Origin: Termitomyces sp. T153 | Taxonomy: Eukaryota > Basidiomycota > Agaricomycetes > Agaricales > Lyophyllaceae | NCBI GenBank assembly: GCA_018296165.2 | Contig: JACKQL020000069.1 | Coordinates: 186,001 to 250,000, forward strand | Length of the DNA stretch: 64,000 nt | Direction: 5' to 3' | Made by a program: the position numbers and the translations under genes | Notes under the pieces: generated by a model | Seen by the model: the letters and a program-made list of their open reading frames with translations, nothing else | The model's database searches: none | What the model was told of the DNA's origin: nothing | In this document: piece after piece, positions 23,034 to 34,469 of the stretch | Position numbering within the stretch: the first letter of the stretch is position 1 | How the letters are laid out: the number at the start of each line of letters is the position of its first letter

Positions 23034-24457
23034 ATGACTTCCATTCCATCCTCGTCGGGCTCCGTGAATGGTCATGCCTCACACGTCAATGGCTCAGCTT
23101 CACACACTTATTCTGAAGGCGGTTCGGAGTCACCAGAAGTCGGTTTGGGAGGCTCGCAATCGTCCGTATATCCAGTGAATGGGTTCACACAGTATGCACA
23201 TCCCTGTTTACCATGCTGTCCTGTTGCCTTGTTGTGCTCTGTGGCCGACAGTATGTAGTCGTACACGAACTGACAAAGTTTTGTTGCTGTTCAGACCTCC
23301 ATATTCCAACCCTCATAATGAAGATATCATCAGTCATTTGTATCATGCTGGTTTTCAGACAGGGGTGCGTCCTTTAATGCCCTCACTTACCTCTCTGCTG
23401 AAGTGTATCGGACGCAGCATTATGCGGATACGATTCTTGTGTGTAGCATCGTTTTCTTCCGCTGAGCATGCTTGGCTCATGCTTCCCTGTAGCATGTGCA
23501 CCAAAATGTTTATCGCCTCCATGCTATCATTTTGTCTCGCTCACCCTTCTTAGCTCATCTCATGTCCACGTCGCCACAGGTTAGTGGACAGCGAGCTATT
23601 TATGTACACCTGGATCAAGAACCAGAAGTGACTGAAGAAGTAAGTGACTTCGACCGCTCATCGTTGTATTGTCAACTTAACTCTCCGCTCATCCAGGGTT
23701 TTGCAATAGGTACATTCTCCTTCCCTTTTCGTGCGTTTTTTCTCGTTCTAATGCCAGCATTTGCCAGCATTGGGATATCTCTACTCTGCAATCTCCCTCA
23801 ATTTGATAAGGCCTCACAATGCGCGATCAGTTTTGGCGGCCGGATGTCTTCTTGGTGGCATGGACGACCTGTGTGGGTACGCCTATGAAGCATGCAGACA
23901 ATCGATATCTGTGGACACCATTGGCAACTGGGTTGAGTTTATCGACTCAATTCCTTCGTCCTCCGATGGTACGACCACGCCTGACCTTCCAAAACCTACA
24001 ATTTTTGGCTTGTACGCACAACGATTAAAAGATGACGTATTGCACTTCCTCGTGTCTACTTTACCTGAGTTTCTCGATGTACACCATGCACCTTTGGATC
24101 GTTTGCCGGGGGCAGGACCAAGCGGACGGGATGTCCTTTTGCAGATCTACTCTCGCGTACCGTTCGAAATGTTCAAAACGGCAGTGGAATCACCATCCTT
24201 CCGCGTGGGTATGTACCTAGAAGAACAAGGATGCTTTGTTCGCCTTTGCTAATTCTGGAACAGATCCTACAGGCTCGGACCAAGCTCGATTCAAGTTTGC
24301 CAAAGAAGCCATTGAGCTGCGCAAGCGGGGAATCGCACGGGGATCAGGGGCGGAAGAGACGGTTGTGCTGGCATTTGGGGGTGGGAATGCGGGCGGGAGC
24401 TCGGTGCACATTACGCGCAAGATGCGCAAGCGGCCGCTGTGGAAGGTGAATGCGTAG
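23034..24457 (+). CDS. BTB/POZ-domain protein
   Basis: The N-terminal 50 residues are S/G-rich (MTSIPSSSGSVNGHASHVNG). They are followed by a BTB domain assembled from several exons: GHYADTIL-HVHQNVYRLH, AIILSRSPFLAHLM, IYVHLDQEPEVTEE, then GFAI-ALGYLYS. The last join uses a 13-nt exon at 23697-23709. The region after BTB (LAAGCLLGGMDDLCGYAYEA) is a BACK-like helical segment, and the C-terminus ends in a basic stretch (HITRKMRKRPLWKVNA). BTB/BACK proteins commonly act as dimeric adaptors for cullin-3 ligases or as transcriptional regulators; which applies here is not shown. All splice phases agree. Confidence 0.82.
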
Positions 24458-24826
24458 AGGGTAGCGTCTTGATATACTTACTTATGGTAGCGAGGACTGT
24501 GTAGGGATTTGCTTCCGCCAACGTGGGTCTTCTGACCTAATCTGGTCTAGTTCCGGGGTTTGCCAGTGGCTTTATTAGCCTTTTAGTGGCAGTGGCGGCT
24601 TTGACATGTCTTCGACTCAAAGCGTCTGCGAGTTTGTCTTTGCTATCGTCCTAGACTCCAGCGACTGCTAATGCCAGCTACTGCTGCAGGCTTCTCTTTC
24701 TGGGGCCACCGTATCTATAGAAAAGTTCCCATGGACCTGAGACGCGCGAATCACGGGAGCCAGGCTCGAAAAAGTACATGTTATAAGAACACTTGTGTTT
24801 AGCGCAAGACTCCATTTGACTTTTCT
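24458..24826. other. Intergenic, promoter of the DUF6593 gene
   Basis: No gene seen. The minus-strand frame that crosses it is out of phase with both neighbours. Confidence 0.4.
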
Positions 24827-25514
24827 ATGCCCCCGACCACCTACAACCTTTTCTTCACGGGCAGAGACGACCCTCGATGTTGTGTGATCATCGGAGAGGA
24901 TACCAAGCCTGTCTACTTGTGTTTTGAGACCCCGGAACGAGGCATGTTGATGTCCAACACGAGAACCACGGTGACTATTTTTCCTTTCGTCCCGGGTCGC
25001 GCGCTTGCTCATTTCCTCCAAGGTCTACAGAAACAACAAGGACGTCTGTGCAAGACTCGAGTGGAGCCCAGGCAATCACCTGGGTAGCGCGAGCATAGGG
25101 TCGCGCCAGCTACCAATGTCACACCTCGTACTCCCTGGCTCCAGCAATAAGTGATTCTCCATCATGTGCTTGAAGATGACTCGAATCTAACTGTGCCCGA
25201 ACGTTCTTCCTTCCAGTGCCAGAGCTTTTATTTCGGCTGATGGGAAGAGACTTGAATGGCGGCGGCGGGCAGATAATCCAACATCGTACGACGTGAGTCA
25301 AGGGTCCATGTTTCTTCACCTCATTTGATAACCCTTGATCTAGTTATACTCTTCACCTACGACCAAGATTGCTGCCTTCCGGCGGTATTCCCAAACGACG
25401 GTTGTGGGGCCCTCACACGGCCTTTTCCAATACACTTTCACGAACGAGCTCCTTTTGGTAGAAGCTTTGCTTGCCCTGTGCCTTAATCGATGGATAGACT
25501 TGCACGGGGTGTAA
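24827..25514 (+). CDS. DUF6593-type domain protein
   Basis: Four exons give a protein of about 170 residues. Exon 1 starts MPPTTYNLFFTGRDDPR. Exon 2 reads VYRNNKDVCARLEWSPGN, exon 3 NARAFISADGKRLEWRRR, and exon 4 LYSSPTTKIAAFRRYSQ and LEQ-less ending LCLNRWIDLHGV-stop. The pattern (short beta-rich start, K/R-W central motif RLEWRRR, SY-D) matches the DUF6593 family that is expanded in mushroom fungi and has no known function. Splice sites all GT-AG and in phase. No signal peptide or membrane segment. Confidence 0.7.
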
Positions 25515-25760
25515 GATATCGTTGTTTCTCTCCTTAATATCGGGTTCGCGGCAGGCTTGTACAACTATTTTCCATTCCATCATCATCATCATCACCACAA
25601 GACACGGACTTCATAACTAACACTCCATTGGTATCGGTACTTGGCAATAGAAGGATATTATTATATATATATCAAGCAATGAGATGAAAGACCTCGCAAA
25701 CACCATGAAAATTGTCCAACGAAAAATAGAGTGTGAAAAAGAAAATTAACCTTTAAAGAC
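25515..25760. repeat. Convergent 3' spacer with simple repeats
   Basis: Contains a (CAT)n tract near 25576-25595 and a TA-rich tract near 25661-25674 between two convergent genes. Probably shared 3' untranslated sequence. Confidence 0.4.
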
Positions 25761-28700
25761 TCATTTGACTCTCACTGTATCTATCATTTTGTCAAGCCGC
25801 TCTTCAAGGGACATGGTCATGTCACTGGCTGATAGAGATGAGGTCGGAGAATGACCAGAGACACCTGGACGAATAGCAAAGTTGAACGAGCCTGCTTCCA
25901 TATTTTGAGAAAGATCTTGGATTAGGCGACCTATCCCCTCTGCAGGGGTGTAAAAGACCTGACGTGTGACGTAACTATAGTGTAACCATGAACCGGTGAT
26001 TTGACAAACATACCTTGGTCTCGGGCCGAGCTTTCCCCTGACTCCTCTTGCGGGAGAGGAACGAAGATGTGCTACCCTTTGAACCTGATCGACCATGTTC
26101 CTTGACAAAGACTTGAAGACCGTCTCCGTTCGCGCCACGTGCGCCGTACTCCGAGGCAAAGCTGGTACGACGTGTGTACACAGACTCATCGTCGTCCTCC
26201 TCTCGTAAGCCATTCACGATGTTCCTTCAAACCCCATAAGAAAGATCTCGAGTTAACGTAAGAAGGGACGCGCACCATATGGTCTCCCCATTAGCCAAGT
26301 GTATCAACTCTACGGCAGCGCCAGAATCTGACGTGGGAGCTGATTCGTCCAGGCTCGGCCGAGAGGGACCCGACTCATTTGGAGCCACGTTCGGAGATCT
26401 AGTTTCTCCTGCGTACATATCATACCTATCATTGGAAATACACCTGCATCAGAAAAGATCTCAGGTACATTATGATATACTTACAAAGAATCATAGGTTG
26501 AATTTGATTTTTCAATCGGACCTCCGGCGGCGGGTGGTGGAACACTCAGAGTATTGCCTCCAAGCGCAGGAGGAAGACTTGGGACCGGGGGCGACGGGCC
26601 GGAGAACCGTTTGAACGTCGGAGAGCGCGGTGGAGGGGGAGTTGGTGCCCGATCATGAACAGAGCGGCTCGAGATGGACGTAACACTAAGCCTACGGCCT
26701 GGCATATTCTTCTCCATGAATGTCTTTAGCTCATCGGCGGTCATATTACCATCAGGAACAATGATGGTCTTTCTAACCACCGCATTGCTATCACCCTGAA
26801 CTTTCCCTTCACGAGGTCGGCGAATGTGATCAGTCTGTCTGCGAGAAGCCTGCCGAGAGACTGGTTTATCGCGTGGTCCTTGGCCATCTAGACTTCGTCT
26901 CCCAGTATCGTGATCATATGTTTTGGGATCCGGAGTTAACGCCCTCATACTTTGAGCGTCATACATCGACCGACCAATAGCAGTAGGCGACAATGCAGAA
27001 TGATCAGTCGGACTAGTGGCTCCATGTATTTTCGAGTCTGGGGTTAACGCCCTTATGCTTTGAGCATCATGCATTGGCCGACTAATAGCAGGCGACAATG
27101 CAGAATGTTCAATCGGGCTCGTGGCTCCCTGACGAACCGCCGAGTTACTTCTCGCCAATGCCGTCCAATTAGCTTTAGAGGACGTAGACCCCGAGCGTGC
27201 AAGAAGGCTCGTCAATTCTTGTTGGTCAAGACCAATCTTATCCGCAGCTTCAAATAGCTGTCTCAACGCGTTCATATCAGAAGATTCAGAGACGTCGGCG
27301 GCGGGAGGTTCAGGCTCCTCGTACGTCGCCTGCGTCGGAGTCTTCTCAGATTGCGAATGAGACTGAACCTGAGGGGTTTCGGGGGGAGATATCGACGCCG
27401 GCTTCCGCCCAATAGTCGCTGAGGAGGTTTGGGAGTACGACTTCTCATGAAGCGAGGCAGGAGGAACGGGTGAAATTGATTGTGTAGGCGCCTGGAGCGG
27501 TGCAAGCTCAGCTGGTGGTTTTTGCTTTCCTCGGAATCGCGCCATGAAACCCTTCAAGCCTGGGCCAGCCGATGCTGGCGGGCTCGGCACAGGAACTTTA
27601 AATCTATGCTCAGTAGCACTCGAGGGAACCTTGAGCTTGGTGGGATCATAGTTAGCAGTATCTAATGAGGAAGTAGGTTCGTCGGCATTAGGTTGGGAAT
27701 TCTTAGCGCGCAACGTGCCCCGTAGTTTTTTGAAGCGCGAGCCAATCTTAGATGGCCCAGAAGTGTTCGCGGACGCAATTGAGGGTGGTTTGATGGGGAT
27801 GGTGTCAACGACGGTTGTTGAGGCAGACACGAGGCGTGGATTGGAGATTTGGTTGGGGCTGATGCGTCTGCGCGAGATGGTCGCCTGGGGATCGGGTGAG
27901 TGGCCACCATTCGATTTCGAAGGCTTGAGCAGCTCCGTCGCGGCGTCGATCTTTTCTTTGACTTCTTGAACGAGTTTAGCCTCTTCCTGGGGAGTTTGAG
28001 GTATCCTTGGGACCGACGGATTACGTGCAGTCTGGTAGGGTGCTGTCCGTGTTGGCGAAAGGGGGCTTGTGGGCGCAAGAGTCGAGGTAGAACCGTGAGT
28101 ATCATTGTTAGTCAAAGGCGGATTCAGAGCTTGGGTCGGCGGGGCTGATGGTATATCACTAGGCTGAGCCTGTTGTAAAGTCATCTCATTCTTGGAACCA
28201 CCAGCGCTTTCGGCTTCATGCCCGAATAGAGCTTGCGCCAGGTCCCTATTACGACGAGTGATGGGTGACACATCGCCCCGCGCAAAAGTTGATTTTTCAC
28301 GAGAAGTACTGTTTGAAAGTGATGAAGACGGCCGGTCTCTTATGTGCATCGCTGTGCTTTTCATGGGCGAGACCTGTGGAGAAGGACTAACAACCTGAAG
28401 TTGACGACAATCTTATTTTAAAAAAAAGAAAAAGTGAGTTATGAACACGCACTCTCGATTCTCGTTCTTTGAACGAGTAATTCGACTGCGAAGTGGAAGG
28501 GCGGCGTTTTCGAAGGGACGACGCTGCCCTTTCTTGAGGCTCGAGTCTACCAGATTCCTTCTCTTTCTCCTTTGCATCTTTCGCGTTAAGTAACTTTTCC
28601 TGGATAGCAATAAAGTCCGTCCTTTTGAGACCAGTGGCACGAGCGACTACGTCTTCAGGGTTCCAACTCTCATCTGGGGAGTCCGCAGGAACAGAAGTGG

Positions 28701-30782
28701 GCGGCGAAGAGAGATCGTGCCATACCGAAGGATGCGTATCAGGATCGTGAAAGAGAAGAGACGAGCGGTCCTCGTCCCCGTCATCCGAGCTGTGATAGCT
28801 TGAACCGTCCGACCCAAGGGACGAGTGCGACGAATTGACCAGAGGCGAGAAAACAAGTGGTGGAACGGAAGTTGAAGGAGCGTGTGGTTGTGACGACCTT
28901 TGGCTGCTGGTGGAATTACTGAAGTTAGGGAACGTGGGCGATGTGGGTGAGCGTGAAGCGCTTTGAGTGGGGGTTACAGAACGTTGTTGGGCTCGCATTG
29001 GGGAACCTAGTTCCGTGATGCTCATTGGGGAAGCGGAAGTACCGCTTTGAGTCATTTTGTTTATCGAGTTGAATGAAGCCTCGAGGGCGTTCAGAAGGCT
29101 ACTCTTTTCAGTTGGAGAGTCAGGGAGCGGCGGAGAATGGACGTTACGGGAACTTGATGTGTACCGATTGTGTGCGGCTTGGGTAGTAAGAATGTTGGAG
29201 TCACTGATCCAACTGTCGTTCCTGCTGTGGCTTGATCTGGGCGCGTCGACGCTCGTATTCCATACGACAGTCGAGGGAGTGGTGGGACGAGAAGAAACTG
29301 CCATAGGTTGGAAAGGAGGACCAGCTAAAGGCGAGGCAGGCCGGCGTCGAACAAACAGAGATGCGCCAAGTGGGCTTTCATGTTCAGTTGTAGTCGCATT
29401 CCCATCCTCTGGGCTGAATCGGCCGCTGTTGGGGTTTCGCTGAAGGAAGAGAGGAGCAGTAGGGGACTTAGTGCCGAGCTGGGAAGCCGAAGAGTTGCTT
29501 CGATGGCGAGTAACTGCCGATGAGTCGACGAGAGACGTAACGTTGGGTGAAGTCGCCCGAGGAGTCGTCGAATGGGACCTCTGTTCGTCCAAATCAAATT
29601 CCCGGGGGGTCATAGGCCTCGGCATACCGGGAACATAACCTGGCAACGTGCGTGTGGGTACAGGGGAGGAGCGCCTATTTGCGACTTCCGAGTCGTGCGG
29701 TAGTTGGATATCAGAGGAGATTGCCACGACTGCTTCGACGATCGACGAGTGGGAAGCACACTATTTGGTTAAGATTAGAGATAATCAGTAGCGAAGTATG
29801 CGAAGATACACAAGACGCACTGCCGGTTCTGTAGGGTGTGAGCTCTCAGCAGATGGGCGCGGTATTGGCGTCGAGCGACGTGGCATCAAGATCTCGTCCT
29901 CTGCCTCCTCCTCGAATTCTTTGATTGCTGCTTCGAGGGCCATGGACGCACGCTTCAGAACTGACGGACCAAGGGCTTTTGAGATGCGGTACTCAGCCAC
30001 AGAAACCAAATGTTGTTGTTGTTCTCCATAAGGTGCCATCAACGGCGCCGATCGGACCTCGGATTCGATTGAATTTTGTTGAGAGTGGACTGACGAGCCA
30101 GAGGTACGCCCGGTGCTCTCTGGAGTAGAGGGCCTGATGCTATCTGTAGACGTGGTGTCTCGGCGGCAACTCGATTTGGTAGGCGTCGACGATGTTCTGT
30201 TCTTGGTCACGCTTCGCACGTAATTATAGTCGTTGAAGAGACTTGAGCCGAAGAGGTTGTTGCTGTAGCGTCTTGTGCTGCGGGTACTGGAGGTGGACGA
30301 AAGGGACGACTGCATGGTGCTGGAGGACTCGCGAACGCTATTTGTATTTACGTTTTCCTCAGCCGGTGCTGGAGAGCCTGAACGGAAGCTGTGAAGCGTG
30401 TCGAATATGAGGTCTTCCTCCTCCTCTGAAATTTGGGTTGCTGCGCCTCGCTTTCGCTGGTCTGCAAGCCGATCGCGGAGCACGTCGAGGCCGACGGGCT
30501 CGCCGGAGGACGAGCGGAGGAGGGAAAAACGGCGGGAGAGACTGTGGGGTGCATATATAGAGCTTGTTGGGACACGAGGGACGGTACTTACTCGGGTAGA
30601 ATGAGGGACGTGCGAAAATTGTCTGGCAGAGGGATTTGCGGGAACGGGGCTGGGTCGGGACTGGATTCGGATTGGACTGGCGGACTGCGGCCGGTGTCCG
30701 ACTTTTTGCTAACGATTTTCTGAGGGTCAGCGAGTTACGGCATCGAAAGACAAAGCTGCATGACTTGCCGGAATCGCTGCAT
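25761..30782 (-). CDS. Large Ser/Pro-rich protein with conserved C-terminus (function unknown)
   Basis: A very long, mostly disordered protein of well over 1300 residues built from about eight exons. A first exon of 18 nt (MQRFRQ, ATG at 30782) joins KIVSKKSD, then PLPDNFRTSLILPDLSRRF, then VLRDRLADQRKRGAATQI and an acidic helix EEEEDLIFDTLHSF. The central 900 residues are S/T/P-rich with many SP and TP sites and a tandem repeat. The C-terminus is more ordered: VELIHLANGETIW-NIVNGL, DESVYTRR, VFVKEHGRSGSKGS, KVFYTPAEGIGRLIQDLS, and SLEERLDKMID. I recall this C-terminal block in other mushroom proteins but not a function. The make-up suggests a phosphorylated scaffold or cytoskeletal/polarity factor; this is only inference. 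Confidence 0.72.
26926..27128 (-). repeat. Tandem repeat, two copies, period about 108 bp, inside the Ser/Pro-rich gene
   Basis: Two imperfect copies encode GATSP-EHSALSP, M-DAQS-RALTPD twice in a row. They differ by several substitutions and one codon. The duplication keeps the frame. Confidence 0.75.
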
Positions 30783-31128
30783 GGCTCGAGTGCGCAGGCC
30801 GCGTTTTATACAAGGTGCGCTGAGAAACCACAGGCAACGTGGTAGACACGAGGTCAGGAGCAGGCTGATCGCTGAGCCAGATCCAGCTGCTGTCATGCAC
30901 AGCCGAGGATCTCCCAGCTGCCGCCAACGCTCTGCACAGGCTTCTCGTCGCTGTCTGCGCCGTCCCCAGCAGTGATCAGCGCGCCACCACCAATATCCAC
31001 AAATACTCAACACCGCCACACAGATCGAGATGTTCTCAAATTATTAACAATACATGTCTACTCATAGATAACATTACATACTGCATCACGACGAAGCATA
31101 TCTAAGGCGCGTGGTCAGCCGTCCATCA
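30783..31128. other. Spacer between two minus-strand genes
   Basis: Promoter of the Ser/Pro-rich gene and 3' flank of the E2 gene. A GC-rich minus-strand frame here is out of phase with the deduced exons. Confidence 0.4.
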
Positions 31129-31973
31129 TCAAGGCATTGCAAGAGCATACTTCTTTGTCCATTCCTTCGCCGTCGCCAGGAACCTGTTCTTGTCATTCTT
31201 GAGCATTGCGGCAACATCGGGCTCGAATGGATCATCTGCACTCGGGTTGTTCAGCTTCTCCTGGATAATCGCGAGTACTGCTCAGGATCATGAGAAATTA
31301 TCACGGCACAAAAACGCGTCCAACTGCTTGCCTGTAGGCAGTGTCACTGAGGGCTTCCACTGGTAGGGCCAACATTATCCATACACGGAAAACATGAAAC
31401 AGTTGCAATGGCCCACCTCGTCTCTCAGAACGGGGACGCATATGGCACCTTCCTCGTTTATTCCAGGGTGATATATCTTGGTCTTAAACGTAACCTTTTC
31501 ATCCAGGAAGCGTGAGAGATTGGCCTCGAGGAGTGCGATTCAGGGTCGGGGTACGTACTGATGGAGCTTTGAATGGGAAAGTGGTAGGGAGCGAGAGTGT
31601 GAAATGATATGTGCCTCCTCGGTAAGGTGAATCGTGCTGTGTACGTCAGCCAAGACACAGAGTAGCATACATTCTGCCTCACATCGGCCTTGATAGAGCA
31701 GTTCCATTCGAAGAGATTATCGTCCTTTGGCTCCACCGCCACATTCTGTGCAATCCAAGTTTAGCAAGCGCTGGAATGCTAAAATACCGTCGTACATGGA
31801 GGGGTTTACTTTGGAGATCCTTCAATTCCTGAAGACGGCCACGTTAACAATAGATGAGAGTGACCTGGAAGGATGGGACGCACCTTCTGAATGCGGCTGT
31901 ATTCGCGTGAACGCGTTTATTAGATCTGCTTGACGAGTGACAGCAGCAGCACGCCTTACCGAACGGCGGTCAT
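31129..31973 (-). CDS. Ubiquitin-conjugating enzyme E2
   Basis: A small class I E2 of about 150 residues. The three first exons are tiny: 31973-31960 (14 nt), 31896-31884 (13 nt) and 31828-31796 (33 nt). They give MTAVRRIQKELKDLQSKPLH, then NVAVEPKDDNLFEWNCSIKA, GGTYHFTLSLPTTFPFKAPS and IYHPGINEEGAICVPVL, where C is the catalytic cysteine. The protein ends TAKEWTKKYALAMP. The E2 landmark HPN is HPG here. The intron at 31278-31331 has a GC donor (gcaagc). It transfers ubiquitin or a ubiquitin-like protein; which one cannot be told. Similar HPG-bearing E2s occur in fungi as far as I recall. Confidence 0.9.
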
Positions 31974-32072
31974 TAGTACGGACTTACTATCAAGAGTGTT
32001 ACGAGATGGTGAGAGAGAGAGAGGAGACGGTGCTTATTTAGTAGAAAGTGATCGGGGATTCACCGGAGATCA
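31974..32072. promoter_or_regulatory. 99-bp bidirectional promoter, E2 / BRE2
   Basis: Start codons of two divergent genes are only 99 bp apart. The interval holds a GA-rich run (gagagagagagaggag at about 32011-32026), a typical nucleosome-depleted promoter element, and no coding sequence. Confidence 0.5.
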
Positions 32073-34008
32073 ATGACTCAACGCCTTGCTTTCCTCGACA
32101 TGCTCGCTGAAGACTCTGCCGACTCCCGCGAGCCCTCTGCAAACCCCATCCTCGCCGTCGTTGGCGCCCCCGCAGCCCCCTCGGGCCCTCAAAACCGCAA
32201 ACGCAAACGCGCAGCACCCCCCACAGCCTCATCGCCCGCGCCCTCAGATCCAGGAAGCACCACAAACCCACCAGAGTGCTTTTATTGTCTTCTGACTACC
32301 AAACAAGCAAACTAACCGAGCAACAATCACCAGGGTACTCTCGTCTCGCGTCGACCTGAGCTCGCGACCGCAGCTCTCCATCTCACGCGGACCCACATTC
32401 GTCTCAGCATCAGAAGGTTCCGAGTACTTCAAGACAGACCTCATTGGTGTCAACCGCGTCGGTTTTCGCTACGTCCCAGCCGGTATCAACCCTCCAGGAT
32501 GCGCACTACCATGCCGGACAATCGAAAGCAATCCCACGACGTACCGCGTCAGCTGGGAGGACCGTAGTCCCTTCGTCACAGTCACCAAGGACGGTCTAGG
32601 CATCCACGGCACCACAGGCTTTCGCAGCGCGCGATGTAACGCGCCCATGGCTGAAGGCAAGTGGTACATGGAGGTAAAGATCCTCCGCGGAGGCGGGGAA
32701 CACCATTCTGAAAATAACAGACGCGAGGGAAGCCATGTCCGCCTGGGATGGGGACGCAGAGAGGCACCGCTCAACGGGCCTGTTGGCTTGGACGGCTACA
32801 GCTACGGCTACCGCGACAAGACCGGCGACAAGGTAACGCTGTCGCGTCCACGGCCGTACGGCCGGCCTTTTGGCACAGGCGACGTCATAGGAATGTACAT
32901 TTCCCTCCCACCGCGTCGTTCAGCGTCCGCAAAAGACCCACACGACCCCGCTCATCTCAAACGCGAACGTATACCCATCGAACTCAAGGGCCAAGAAATG
33001 TTTGAAATTCTAGAATACCCGCAGTCGAAAGAGATGACTGCGCTCATGGATTACTCTGGTAAATCTACGAGCTCCGCATCGGTGCCTTCGGCGCCCAAGA
33101 AAGCGTCAGCGGGCAAGATCCCTGAGCGTAGCGGACCCTCAACAACGAGTAAACCAAACGTCATTCCGCTCCGTCCCCTTCCCGTCCTACAGGGCTCCCG
33201 CATAGCGTTCTTCCTCAACGGGGAGTCCCAAGGCGTCGCGTACCAGGACCTCTACGACTACCTCCAACTCCGCCAAACCGAAACGCAGCGCAAAAAGGAG
33301 AAAAAGCGCACCCGCGAGGGTGTAAAGGAGCACCGGGAGAACCCCTTCAACGACGGCTGGTTAGGATACTACCCGTTCATCTCCGTCTTCAACGATGCTA
33401 TTGTGCGTATGAATCCCGGTCCAGACTTCGAGTTTCCCCCGCCAAACGACATCGATGCACTTCTCGACGGTACGCCTCCGTCTTGCGTTGAGGAAGACAC
33501 CAAACCCGCGCGAACATGGCGACCCGCGAGTGAGCGGTACGCCGAATTCATGGCTGAACAATGGGCTCTCGACGCGATTGAAGAAGCAGAAGCAAAAGAG
33601 GATGCAATACGCCTAGCGGCGAACGAGAAGGCCGAAGCAGCGAAAAAAGCTGAGAGGGAGAAAAAGAAACAAGCAGCCGAGGCTCGGAAACGTGCCAAGT
33701 TGGCCGCCGTGGCGGAGGCACAGCAAGCTCTACGTGGGACACCAGCTTCAGTTGACGATGAGCGGTCGACGCCTGGACTCTCGACGCTCATGGGTCCCGG
33801 TCAGCCCAGTCCGCTGCGCCATGGTACGACGTACCAAGGCCACGTCTATGGTTCTGTGGAGAATGGGTATTCGTATTCTCCGGCTCCGACCTCTGCGTCT
33901 GTTGGTGAGGTGCAAGGGGGACAGAGTGAGTATAATTCAGAGATGGAAACTGAGAATATCGTGGTGGAGGCGCCGACTCCTTCGCCTGTGCCTGCGTTTG
34001 AAGCCTGA
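32073..34008 (+). CDS. BRE2: COMPASS subunit BRE2 / ASH2L (SPRY domain)
   Basis: Subunit of the Set1/COMPASS histone H3K4 methyltransferase complex. Two exons: 32073-32275 and 32334-34008. The first encodes a P/A-rich tail with a nuclear signal (NRKRKRAAPP). The second carries the SPRY domain: GFRYVPAGINPPG, TKDGLGIHGTTGFRSARCN, GKWYMEVKIL, HVRLGWGRREAPLNGPVG, YSYGYRDKTGDK and GTGDVIGMYI. The second half of SPRY resumes after a long insert (IAFFLNGESQGVAY, GYYPFISVF), as in fungal BRE2. The C-terminus adds a coiled, K/E/A-rich helix (about 33570-33730) and a disordered tail. Length and split SPRY are as expected. Confidence 0.93.
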
Positions 34009-34469
34009 AAACACGAAACGAACGGTTCTGAGTCGTCGTATCCGAGATATCAAGCATAGCAATCCCGAAGAGATATTACCTCTGCCGCGATGGAGCACTC
34101 GCGCACTAGTGCTGAAACGGAGATGAGACCCTCAAGGGTGTTTTCGACTCCACACAGTTTTGGCAACATGGATATGGGGATCCTGCAAATAGGTCTACTG
34201 CCGCCCCTCAGGGAATCCCAATGCCGTAACTCATACCAACCTGCTCACAATACGAATCTGCGTATGGAATACAATCTGACATCGTAGCTGATACATCAAT
34301 GTTCTACATGATACATACAAGTCAGTTGCGACGTATTCGAGCGGTATCATTATATAGAAGGTATATGGATAAGTTGAAAGCACCCTGGACAGAATGCAGA
34401 TATATATCCCAGTTCGCCATGAGAACTGTCATTATCCCGACAATTCCCTCAATTCAGTATAGTCAGTTA
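34009..34469. other. Convergent 3' spacer
   Basis: Between the convergent BRE2 and phosphatase genes. Nothing beyond likely 3' untranslated sequence. Confidence 0.4.

Noticed and set aside
25576..25600. (CAT)n tract as a possible coding His/Met repeat
   Set aside because: Lies in a convergent 3' spacer after a clear stop codon; simple sequence only.
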